NCBI RefSeq assembly: GCF_963259705.1 | Contig: NC_081844.1 | Coordinates: 20,011,715 to 20,075,714, forward strand | DNA length: 64,000 nt | Direction: 5' to 3' | Origin: Myotis daubentonii | Lineage: Eukaryota; Chordata; Mammalia; Chiroptera; Vespertilionidae | Shown: one piece after another, positions 38,931-48,777 of the stretch | Layout of the letters: every line of letters begins with the position of its first letter | Position numbering within the stretch: the stretch's first letter is position 1 | Made by a program: the position numbers and the translations under genes | Notes under the pieces: model-generated | Told to the model about the DNA's origin: nothing | Databases searched by the model: none | Seen by the model: only the letters and a program-made list of their open reading frames with translations

Positions 38931-39361
38931 CTGCTTTAGGTGGTCAAGGCAGAAGGATATTCCTCCTCTGACACCCTCCATGGCCCCCAGGGTCCCCTCT
39001 GACACAGCAGCAGGGACGCTACGGGAGCTCCTGCTGGGTCACTACGGACAGTGACACCAAAGCCAGCCTCTTGGGTGAGACCCTGGCCCTGCCCACTCCC
39101 AGGCCACCATTCACCTCTCAGCCTCAGTTTCCCCAGCTGGGGACTGGACCAATGATGCTCTGCCTCTCAGGTCACAGTCCACAGGAACAGGAGGCTGGCA
39201 TGCCCTAGGCTTTCTGTCACTGCAGCTGTCACCTTCAGGAACACAGGAGAAGGGCAGGGACTTACGATGGGGTGTCCTCTCCCACAGGAGCTCATGGGCC
39301 AGCACCCAGCCCAGAAGGGCCACGCCCATAATTTGGAAGGAACAACACACCTCATTTCTGG

Positions 39362-39377
39362 GAAAGGAAAGTGAAAG
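39362..39377 (+). promoter_or_regulatory. ISRE/IRF-like element, BST2 copy 2
   Basis: GAAAGGAAAGTGAAAG, identical to copy 1, about 150 bases upstream of the start codon. Confidence 0.65.
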
Positions 39378-39467
39378 CTAAACTGTCCTCCTCCTGCAGG
39401 TGCCCCGTTTTGGAACTTTTCATTGGTCAGCATAGATCCCATGCTAATAAGGGGCAGCTCCAGCAAG

Positions 39468-39473
39468 TATAAA
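39468..39473 (+). promoter_or_regulatory. TATA box, BST2 copy 2
   Basis: TATAAA lies 52 bases before the ATG. With a start site 25-30 bases downstream it would give a 5' UTR of about 25 bases. Confidence 0.65.
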
Positions 39474-39524
39474 GTTCCAGCTTCCTTTCCTGACTCCCTC
39501 CCAAGCTTCTCTGCATCCCTCTGA

Positions 39525-41650
39525 ATGGCACCCACTTCTTACCGCTACTCCCAACTGCCCACGGATGAGTTCGCAAAGAACCTGGGGGACCTCAAGCTGC
39601 CAGTGCGGGTATGGGTCCTGCTGGGCCTACTGGTGGTAGTGGTGGTCGGTCTGTCTGTGGCAGTAGGCGTTTTTGCTGTCCAGGCCAATAGCCCAGCTTG
39701 CAAGGATGGCCTCCAGGCTGAGCAGGAGTGTCGAAACATCACCCACCTCCTGGAGCAGGAGCTGACCCGGGCCCAGGAAGTCTTACGGGGGACCGAGGCC
39801 CAAGCTGCCACTTGCAACCAGACTGTGGTAAGTCACCGCCCCTCCTAGAGAGGGCCCTGTGCTTGGGGGACCCCCAGGGTCTGGGTGCTGGCGGACCCCC
39901 AGGGTCTGGGTGGAGATCTAGATAGACCTTGAAACTGCCCCTAGGCCCCTGCATGGGGAGCCTGAATTTCCCCACCAGGGTTTTGGGGAGCTCTAAACCC
40001 CCTCTGGGGTGCCAGTGTGGGTCACCAGAGCACCCAATTCGGGGCCTCAGTATTCCCAGTAGCATGTGGATGAATCTCCAAACTCCAGGACATGGGTCTA
40101 AGGGAGCTGGGAATTGCCCCTGGGCAGAGACTTAGGGAAGCAGAAATCCTTCAGGGGATTGGGATGGGGACCCCATCAGACTCTGATTAAGGCAGGGCCT
40201 TTTTTTTTTTTTTAAATTGATTTTAGAGAGAGAGGAAGGGAGAGAGCAAGAGGAACATTGAATGTTGTCCCACTCATGGAGGCATTCATTGGCTGATTCT
40301 CAGTATGTGCCCTGACCAGGAATAGATCCCACAGCCTTGGCATATTGGGATGGCGATCTAACCAACTGAGCTACCTGACCAGGGCAAGGCAGGGGTTCTT
40401 GATACTTCCACTGCATCCCTGAGAGGCAGCATTTTAACTGAGGTCTTGATATGGGGGTCCTTGAAACTCCCACTGGACATCTAACTTGGGTTGAGAAATC
40501 CCACTGTGTTCTGGGTTTGAGGTGATGTCTAACTCTTCTTGGACAATAGCCCAGAAGATCCAGACATTTCTCCTAGGCTTTGGGCCAAGAGAGCCCCAAA
40601 ATTCCTAGGGAGGGGGACTTGAAACTCCTATTTAGTGGATCACATCCTGGGAGGGTGGGAGGCTGTGGCTATTCTTCAGGGTGGAGACAGGTTCAGAAAG
40701 GGTTGGCAGGAATCCTGAAAGGGGTTTGGGCCTGAGCCCCTCTGACTCCAGGGCCTGGTGAGGGGGTCAGGGCCCAGGGACAGCAGCCAAGCCCACCAGG
40801 GACAAGAACCCCAGTTTGCAACACCCTTACTCTTCCCGGCATCCCAGGAGACCCTGAAGATTTCCCTGGAAGAGGAGAAGGCTGCGGGCCACAAGCAACA
40901 GGAGCTGGTGCAGAAGCTTCAAGGTGAGGAAAGCACAGGCCCTGGTTGCAGTCAGGGAGTTTGCAGGAGCAGGTCAGGTATTGAAGAGGAGGGAGGGGAG
41001 GGCCTCTGGCTTGGGGTCGGGCATGAGGGACAGGACCAAAGCCAGTGGAAGTAGAAGGGGCAGGCAAGCCAGACTTCCAAGGTGCACTCGCTCAATGCAA
41101 GCAGGCTAGAGGCGGGGTCCTGTCCGGGGGTGGGGCCAGTTGAGGGGCGTGGCTTCTGTGCGGACTCATTCTGTCCCTCCTTAGACGTGATCAAGACATT
41201 GAATCAGTCGCTGCAAAATAAATCCTCCCAGCTGGAGAAGAAATCCGCGGAGCTGGAGAAACTAAGGTCAGGACACCCACCCACCCTGGCCTCGCCCCTT
41301 CCTCCTTCCAACCCCAAGACCTAGGATCCCCTTTGGCTCTGAAAATTCCCATTGTCCTGGGGACAAAGTTGGAGCCCAGCCTTGTCCCTCCAGTCACCCA
41401 ACTCTGAGTGGCAACCGGCCACTCCCCTGCCCAGTGACCTGGTGAGGAAGGAGAAGAGATTTGGAGGGGCTTCTAGCCCAGCACCAGTGCAGCCAGACCT
41501 GGCAGCCTCCTGAGTTGTCCCCATCTCCTCCTCAGAAAAGAGAATGAGGCCTTGGTCTTCGGCAAGAGCCCCCCCAACTCCGGGATCACCCTCCATCTCT
41601 CCGTGGCCGCCGTGCTCCTGCCCCTGAGCCTCCTGGCTCTGCTGGCCTGA
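39525..41650 (+). CDS. BST2: BST2 (tetherin) copy 2, conventional architecture
   Basis: Exons 39525-39827, 40848-40923, 41185-41266 and 41536-41650 join to 576 nt and 191 aa. Tail MAPTSYRYSQLPTDE has the dual-Tyr motif. The transmembrane helix is clean and slightly longer than in the other copies because of an extra VVV (LLVVVVVGLSVAVG). Cysteines in ACKDG, QECRN and ATCNQT align with the three disulfide cysteines of human tetherin; sequons are NIT, NQT, NQS and an extra NKS in exon 3 (LQNKSSQL). Two heptads precede LEKLR. Exon 4 ends with PPNSG, a plausible GPI attachment region, then a hydrophobic GPI signal ending LLALLA and TGA. Promoter TATAAA, ISRE-like element and downstream AATAAA are all present, so this is the best candidate for the ancestral-like gene. 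Confidence 0.95.
40199..40386 (-). mobile_element. SINE in intron 1 of BST2 copy 2
   Basis: Uninterrupted counterpart of the SINE that a Helitron splits in copy 3. Confidence 0.88.
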
Positions 41651-42024
41651 GGTCCCAGGAAGCCTGCAGTTGAGGAGGGGGCTGGAGAGGGATGGGAGGA
41701 GTTAGGGACAGTCAGGGTCTGGGGTGGTGGCCTGCCTGCGGGGAGGGGGCTGGCGATGGGGAGAGAGGAATCACAGCGAGGAGCTGTGGGGCAGAAATAG
41801 AACAGTGGGGACCAGCTATGTTATCCTATTAACCCTGTCTGTTAACTGTGACTGTTCCCTTCAGATTAGGCACATTCCAATCTGGTTGAGGGCTGTTTGC
41901 CCAGGGACATGGGGATTAACCTCAGAATGCAGTCCAGGCTGCTTTTCAGAGAGTTTCCTGTCATTTTGGAAAGAACAACCTGGTCCCAGAGGCGCTTTCT
42001 CCCATTTGGCCTGCAATCCATCCT

Positions 42025-42030
42025 AATAAA
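42025..42030 (+). terminator. Polyadenylation signal, BST2 copy 2
   Basis: AATAAA in 'atcctaataaactttcatag' about 375 bases after the stop; conserved in unit 3. Confidence 0.65.
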
Positions 42031-42854
42031 CTTTCATAGGATTCATCCCTGTCTCTGCTTAATAATTGATTCAAGGACTGACAGGCACCCAGGCCCATCT
42101 GTGTCGGGTTCAGAGGGAGGGTCCAGGCAGGAGTGGGGTGAGGCTCATGGAGGGGTTGGGGCTAGTTCTGTCTGACTCCGCCTTGTTGTCTCAGGCCACC
42201 ACCTGGACTCGCCTGTTTCCCTCTGGGTTTCCCTGACCTGGCAGTTCTGAGGGGCACATGGCTGTGGGCAGGGGGAGGGGAGGAGGAGGGGGAGGTGAGG
42301 GGGAGGCCAGGGGCCAGGTGGCAGGGGGGGTTCATGGGGCAGCCTTAGAGGTGGGGAAGCATCAACGTTGGCCCAAGGCTGCCCTCCAAGCAGGGCAGGT
42401 GACGAAGTGGGAGGGGGCATCTGTTCTGTGCTGTCATGGTTTCTGGAAGGTAACTTCCTCTGGGGTCTTTGGGTTCCACAAAATAAGCATCCCCTTTGTG
42501 GGAAGGAACTTACTCTGTAGTTCCTGGAGGATCACTGTGTCAGTCCCAAGCACCTGGGACCCCGTGATGTCCACACCAGCCTCCTTGCTCCAAAATGTAT
42601 CCAGAAGCCCACAGCGGTTGGTCAGGAACCACCCCACTGCCTACCCAGCCCTTTTTTCTGATGGATTCACCCTAAAGGACTGTCCACCCTTCCCCACCCC
42701 CATCGGTGCTCACTCAGTGCTCAGCATTCTAGTCTTATCTCCTCACCCAGCTCCTGAGGCTCTTGTTCCCCATCCCTTTCCATGGAAATGGAGGCTGTGA
42801 GGAGAAGGACATCTTGTCTGGTTCCCCGTCCCCTCCCATGGAAAGTGCAGGGCT

Positions 42855-43070
42855 GACCCCGGTGGGTGTGGCTCAGTGGGTTGTGCATCTTCCCAAGCAC
42901 CAAAAGGCTGCCAGCTCATTTCCTGGTCAAGGCACAGGCCCGGGTTGTGGGCTCCTTCCCGGGCAGGGGGCATGCAGGATTCAGCCAATCCATGTTTTGC
43001 TCTCACACAGATGTCTCTCTCTCTTTCCCTTTCCCTTCCCCTCTTCCCTCCTCTCTCTCTCTAAAAAGCA
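42855..43070 (+). mobile_element. SINE downstream of BST2 copy 2
   Basis: Shared with unit 3 (52852). Confidence 0.85.
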
Positions 43071-43074
43071 GTTA

Positions 43075-43308
43075 AGCCGTAACCGGTTTGGCTCAGTGGA
43101 TACATCGTTGCCTGCGGACTGAGAGGTCCCAGGTTCGATTCCGGTCAAGAGCATGTACCTTGGTTGCGGGCACATCCCCAGTGGGAGGTGTGCAGGAGGC
43201 AGCTGATCGATGTTTCTCTCTCATCAATGTTTCTAATTCTCTATCCCTCTCCCTTCCTCTCTGTAAAAAAATCAATAAAATATATTTTAAAAAAATAAAA
43301 ATAAAAAT
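43075..43308 (+). mobile_element. VES SINE specific to unit 2
   Basis: It lies between the shared SINEs at 42855 and 43315; unit 3 has no element at this position. Confidence 0.88.
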
Positions 43309-43314
43309 CGGTTC

Positions 43315-43500
43315 AGCCCTGGCTGGGTAGCTCAGTTGGTGGGAGTGTCCTCCTGGTGTGCCAAGGTCACAATTCAATCCTCAGTAAGGGCACAGGCAAG
43401 GGTCATCCAGTGAGAGTATGAATTAGTGAGAAAAGAAAATGATGTTTCCCTCCCTCCCTCTCTCTGTAAAGGCAATCAATAAAATAAAAAAAATCAATTT
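43315..43500 (+). mobile_element. SINE shared with unit 3
   Basis: Head agccctggctgggtagctca; counterpart at 53070. Confidence 0.85.
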
Positions 43501-43930
43501 AATAAAATAGCAGAAAGTGTGGGGCTGGGATTCAGACCTGGATCTGCAGACACACCCAGGCCAGGCATTTGTCACAAGGTGCCTCCCTCCTCCATCCCCC
43601 AAATTCTTACTCATCCTGCAGAGCCCACCCCCAGAGTCTGCTTCTCCAAAATGGAGGGCCGCCATCCTGAGAGACCCTGCACCCACTCTCCTGGATCCCC
43701 ACATGCCCCCTAATTCCTTCCTCTCTGTTATCTTACTTCCTCCAACTTCTCCTGGAATCCCGACTATTGTCCATGAAACTTCCCGTGCATGGCACTGGGG
43801 TCAGGACCCCTGTGTCTGCCCAAAATTCTGCACTGCCCTCAGGTCCCGCAGTCCCCAGAGGAGGTGGTCAACCGCCCAGGGACCCCCAAACACCATCCCT
43901 GCCACAGGCTCCCCTGGCCCTTCTGTCCCC

Positions 43931-44958
43931 TCCCTTGCCCTACTCACAACTCCCCACCCTCCCAGATCATATCTCTGTGCAGGGACCTTGTCAATTTCCT
44001 TCCTGCCTCACTCTGACACTCTAGGGCAGGTTTCTCCACCTCTGCACTGTTGGCATTTGAGCTGGAGTGCTCTCCGTGGTGGGGGCTGCCCTGAACGGGT
44101 AGGAAGTCAGGGTATCCCTGGCCTCCCCCCACCAGGTGCCAGACCCTCCTACCCCCAGGTTGTGACAGGAACTGCCTTCAGATATTATCAAGTGTCCCCT
44201 GGGGGTCAGAATCATATGCTGTGAGAACCTCTGCTGGAGAGGGCCAGGCTGGGCGCCCCTCCCCCTTCTCTATACCCAGGGCTCAGTGGGAGCCCCCCAG
44301 GCCCCTTTGCTATGACTGAGTCATGTCACTCCCCACCAGCCTCATGTAGCAAATGAGGAAACAGGTCCAGAGAAGTCTCTGCACTTGCTCAGGGCTCTCA
44401 GCTGCTCAGGCGATTGAACCCTTGACTCAGCAAGTTCCCATGATTTCCAGGAAGCAAACCCTTCCACGGGCCACATGACCTCATCACTTCCCACCTCCCC
44501 TCCCCCACTCCCACTCCCAGCTGGGGCTACCAGAATGTTCCAAAACAGTGTGGCCGCCCCAAAGCCCAACAAGATGAATTTGACCTGTTCAATGTCTCCC
44601 CCCAAACCCTGACACAATGGCCCAATTGTAGACTTTTCTCCTTCCTAAAAATGCCCACTTCCCCTCCCGGCTGTGGCCACCTGAGCCAGGGGTTGAGAAG
44701 TCAGGACTCATGTCCTGCAGGTCTGGAGGGGTTCCAAGTCCCACAGGAATCTGGCAGTGACCAGCGGCTGCTGTGTGATCCTGGCCTGAGGCTTGGCCTC
44801 TCTGGGCTCTGATTTCTTCATGTGGAAGCAAAGGGAGGCGGGTCCAGGGGTGGGGAGCCAGGACACTGAGATTACAGTTCACAGTGTTTTCTCAGCTCAC
44901 ATTTCCTGCCCAACCACTGCGTGCCAGGCCCCAGGCTGGGGCAGTGGGAACCAGGCAG
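43931..44958. other. Intergenic between BST2 copy 2 unit and LTR
   Basis: Apart from the MER5A piece, no gene or repeat is recognised. A MIR-like part (ctgtgtgatcctggcctgag) lies near 44770-44800. Confidence 0.4.
44030..44235 (-). mobile_element. MER5A-like fragment
   Basis: The order 'cactgttggcatttgagctg', 'gtggtgggggctgccctg', 'ggtatccctggcctcc' and 'gtgtcccctgggggtcagaa' follows the MER5A consensus in reverse orientation. Confidence 0.7.
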
Positions 44959-44962
44959 ATGT

Positions 44963-45404
44963 TGTTATGGACCAATGTTCGCAAGAGTAAGACCACCAAC
45001 TCCAATTAGGTCTTAAGAAGCAAGTGAGGATTTATTGAAAGCTGGCCAGCGGCTGCCGTAGGCGTGTTCTCCTATGACAGCGCCGACCCTGGTTCCATGC
45101 CAGCCTTTTATTCCCCAAAACCATACAATGGTTGGCTAAACACACACAAAGTTACCTGGGATACATTAATCAACACTGCCCCGTTACCAAGGTAATCATT
45201 AATCAACTCGCCCAGTTGCTCTAGCTACTAATATCAACTTGCCCCGTTACTCGAGCTACTAATATCAACTTGCCCCGTTTCTCTAGCTACTAACATCAAC
45301 TTGCCCTGTTGCCTCAACTACTAATATTAACTCGCCCCATACCCTAACTACCCTCGACCACAATTGGTTCCATTTCCCCAGTACAAGAGGGGCTTACTGT
45401 AACA
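44963..45404 (-). mobile_element. Solo LTR (class I-like), 442 bp
   Basis: Minus-strand ends are TGTTACAGTAAGCC and GGTCCATAACA (TG...CA). It is flanked by ATGT on both sides (44959-44962 and 45405-45408), a 4-bp target duplication typical of gammaretrovirus-like elements. Minus-strand AATAAA lies near 45033. An internal tandem array occupies 45195-45345. Confidence 0.9.
45195..45345. repeat. Tandem repeat inside the solo LTR
   Basis: Four to five copies of a roughly 33-bp unit built on 'gctactaatatcaacttgcc' lie in the U3 part of the LTR, the region where enhancer repeats normally occur. Confidence 0.75.
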
Positions 45405-45408
45405 ATGT

Positions 45409-45881
45409 GAGCTTTGCTTTTTAGAGGTTCATCCAGTCTTATGGGGGTGGCAGCTGGGAACCAGTCAAACACCAAGTTAAAGTACAGCAGAGCCAAGAGA
45501 TCATCAAAAGGAGCCTGAGGCAGTGGGGGAGGGCAGGGGAGGGTTCTGGAGGAGAATATACACCAATGAATGAAGGAGGAGGGATAGTTGGTAACAGTGG
45601 GAGCTAAGGGACCTCTGGCAGAGGAAACAGCCAATGCAAAGGCCCTGGGTAGGAAGGTGCTGGCCAGAAGAGCATTGAGGAGGGCTGGAGTGTGCCCAGG
45701 AGAAGGAAAGGACATCCAAGGTGCACTAGAGGCCTTGCAGAGGAAGGAGAAGGAGGAGGGGGAAGAGGGTGATGGAAGAGGAAGGGGTGAAGGGTAAAGG
45801 GTGAGGCAAAGTGGGAGGCAAAGAAAGAGGAGGGAGTAGGGAGGAGGAGGAAGAGGAGATAAAAATGGAGGAAGGCCTGCC
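45409..45881. other. Intergenic, purine-rich
   Basis: No gene is seen. 45740-45870 is a GGA-rich low-complexity stretch. Confidence 0.45.
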
Positions 45882-46089
45882 CCAGCCAGTTTTGGTAGAA
45901 CGTAGGCCCATGAACTGAAGGGTCCCAGATTCAATTCCAGTCAAGGGCACATGCCCCATTTGAGTGCTTAATCCCCAGAGGGGCCATGCAGGAGGCAGCT
46001 GATCAATGACTCTCTCTCATCATTGATGTTTCCATCTCTCTCTCCCTCTCCCTTCCTCTCTGAAACCAATAAGAATATATTTTAAAAAA
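45882..46089 (+). mobile_element. VES-related SINE left of block A2
   Basis: Head cagccagttttggtagaacg, tail gaaaccaataagaatatatt; it marks the left end of block A2. Confidence 0.83.
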
Positions 46090-47658
46090 AGAAGCCCTCC
46101 AAATTCCTACAAAAATTTGCACCTTTTACAGGTCCCGGAGGCTGTGCCTACACCTTGTCAATCACAGCCTCTGGGACAATGAGCATCTCACCCAACCATC
46201 AGCTCCCAGACACTCCATGGTGGTGCCTGGGCCTTGAATTGTCTGTGGGTGAACTGCCCACCCTCTCGCCTGCAGACGTTCCAGCAACGTGTGCAGAGTG
46301 TCCTGCGGGGATGGAAGCCTCCACCGGCACCATTACCTCATGTGCAAGGGCCACTTCACTGATGTGGGGAAGGACAGGGGCAGGTGTCAGGCTCCCACCT
46401 CAGGGCACTGTGGGGCGGGCGGGGAGCCCTGGGGGATCTGTTATTGTGCCTCCCACACTCAGGCAGCTTTATGTTGTGACTCGCAGCCAGGGACAGACTG
46501 AGAAAGCATTTGCTGAGGACAATACAGCCTGGTACACTCCTCGGATCATGGCCAAGGTACCTAAGATGGTGGCAGTGTTGGGCAGAGCCACAGGGAATGG
46601 AGGGGGTGGGGAGGCACCACCTTGTTTAATTCTTCTTAGTCCATAAGCATCTGCCATGAGCCAACTGGCTTTTTTTTACAAAAAGAGCTGAGGCCCTAAC
46701 CAGTTTGGCTCAGTGGATAGATCCTAGGCCTGCGGACTGAAGGGACCCAGGTTTGATTCCGGTCAAGGGCATGTGCTTTGGTTGTGGGCACATCCCCAGT
46801 AGGAGGTGTGCAGGAGGCAGCTAATTGGTATTTCTAACTCTCTGTCCCTCTCCCTTCCTCTCTGTAAAAAATAAATAACATATGTATATTTTTTAAAAGT
46901 GCTGAGGTCCCAGACAACCTCAGCGTATTGCTCTTGGATTCCCAAAGAAAAAACCCGGAGTTCTGCCTGTGAAAAACATGGGTTTATGAGGACTTGCAAG
47001 TTGAACTGCTAAGTCCCATCAGGCGGCAGAGGGGTGCACTGGGGGTGGCCAGCCCGTGCTGTTGTTTTGCTGCCACCCAGACTTTCCCCACACCAGGTTC
47101 ACAGAGGACAGCGAACAGAAACACAGGCCATGCAGGGGGAGGGGCGGGCCTGTGTAAGAGCAACACTGCAAGCTGTCTTCTTCCCTGAGGACCTGGCCAG
47201 GCTCCCAGCTCTCACAGTCCACTGACTGATGGCCTCACTGTCTCCCCGCAGGAGGGAGGGAAGTTGGACCGTGGGAGGGTCCATGCGCCCACTTACCAGG
47301 CACAAGCCACACCAGGCCATGGAAAGCACTCTGGGCGGGGCATTCGCTCCCCCCTCCACAGTTCTCAGAGAGTTCCTCCTCTGTGCTCATGCCCTCCACG
47401 CTGGATAATTTATATTGTGCGACAGTCACCACTCTTCACAGGGGTGTAGACTGCCTGGTTCCCAGTGGGCATTTCTCCTCAGCATTGGTTTGATCACTCT
47501 AACAGGAGGGGGGATTCGCAACACAGGGGCTGGATATGCTTGCAGAGTTGGACTTTGTAGGGTATCATTGCCTGACATGTTCTCTGGTGTTGGAGAGAGG
47601 AAAACTTCAGGATCTTGTTTGTGTTTGTTTTTCAAAATACAATCAAAAGTTTATTTAT
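46090..47658. repeat. Duplicated block A2 (unidentified content)
   Basis: This is the second copy of the block at 28310. It differs by small indels and substitutions and ends where a VES SINE begins at 47660. It lies directly upstream of the third BST2 unit, just as A1 lies upstream of the first, suggesting that block A and BST2 were copied together. Confidence 0.75.
46692..46905 (+). mobile_element. VES SINE in block A2
   Basis: Paralogue of 28931-29137. Confidence 0.88.
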
Positions 47659-47659
47659 A

Positions 47660-47845
47660 GCCCTAGCCGGTTTGGCTCAGAGGATAGAACGTAGGCCTGT
47701 GGACTGAAGGGTCCCTGGATCGATTCAGGTCAAGGGCACATGCCCCTGTTGCGGGCTCCATCCCCAGTGGGCGTGCTGGAAGCACCAATCAATGTTTCTC
47801 TCTCATCAATGTTTCTATCTCTCTATCCCTCTCTGGTCCTCTCAC
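47660..47845 (+). mobile_element. VES SINE at the A2 / BST2 unit 3 junction
   Basis: The tail is cut: after 'ctatccctctctggtcctct' the sequence passes straight into BST2 unit 3, so the junction falls inside or at the end of this SINE. Confidence 0.85.
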
Positions 47846-47978
47846 CCAGGGCTGCATCCTTGCACCTGGGCTCCTGGTCTGGGGGAGAGGCTCCTGCTCA
47901 TGGGATGCACAAGCTCCTTGGTGGCTCTTCAGCAAGACCCTCCCATCCTGGTCCTGTGGCTGTGGAGTGGCTTTAAGC

Positions 47979-48189
47979 CAGTGGTTCTCAACCTTCCTAA
48001 TGCCGAGACCCTTTAATTAAGTCCCTCATGTTGTGGTGACCCCCCAACTTCATTGTTACAAATTGAACATAATTAAAGCATAGTGATTAATCACAAAAAC
48101 TATATGTATTTTCCGATGGTCTTAGGCGACCCCTGTGAAAGAGTCATTCGATCCCCAAAGGGTCGCGACCCACAGGTTGAGAATCATTG
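47979..48189 (-). mobile_element. SPIN-like hAT element upstream of BST2 copy 3
   Basis: It runs from cagtggttctcaaccttcct to acaggttgagaatcattg with perfect 8-bp flanks CTTTAAGC. Unit 1 has the undisturbed site 'gtggctttaagcagtcgagg' at about 34002-34021. Confidence 0.92.
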
Positions 48190-48613
48190 CTTTAAGCGGT
48201 CAAGGCAGAAGGATATTCCTCCTCCGACACCCTCCATGGCCCCCAGGGTCCCCTGTGAGACAGCAGCAGGGATGCTAAGTGAGCCTCTGCTGGGTCACTA
48301 CGGAGAGTGACACAAAAGCCAGCCTCTTGGGTGAGACCCCGACCCTGCCCACCCCCAGGCCACCACTCACCTCTCAGCCTCAGTTTCCCCAGCTGGGGAC
48401 TGGACCAATGATGCTCTGCCTCTCAGGTCACAGTCCACAGGAACAGGAGGCTGGCATGCCCTAGGCTTTCTGTCACTGCAGTTGTCACCTTCAGGAACAC
48501 AGGAGAAGGGCAGGGACTTACAATGGGGTGTCCTCTCCCACAGGAGCTCATGGACACCCAGCCCAGAAGGGCCAAGCCCATAATTTGGAAGGAACAACAC
48601 ACCTCATTTCTGG

Positions 48614-48629
48614 GAAAAGGAAGTGAAAG
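48614..48629 (+). promoter_or_regulatory. Shifted ISRE element, BST2 copy 3
   Basis: The site reads GAAAAGGAAGTGAAAG. Compared with copies 1 and 2, the core is GGAAGTGAAA instead of GAAAGTGAAA, which fits an ETS-IRF composite element (GGAANNGAAA). Confidence 0.6.
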
Positions 48630-48720
48630 CTAAACTGTCCTCCTCCTGCAGATGCCCCGTTTTGGAGCTTTTCATTGGTCAGCATAGATCCCATGCTAAT
48701 AAGGGGGCAGCTCCAGCAAG

Positions 48721-48726
48721 TATAAA
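48721..48726 (+). promoter_or_regulatory. TATA box, BST2 copy 3
   Basis: TATAAA lies 52 bases before the ATG, in the same context as in copy 2. Confidence 0.65.
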
Positions 48727-48777
48727 GTTCCAGCTTCCTTTCCTGACTCCCTCCCAAGCTTCTCTGCATCCCTCTGA

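Larger units (their letters stand above)
37248..43930 (+). repeat. BST2 tandem unit 2
   Basis: The left part (37248-41990) parallels unit 1. The right part (about 38590-43930) parallels unit 3. It contains BST2 copy 2 and a SPIN element at 38714. Confidence 0.85.
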
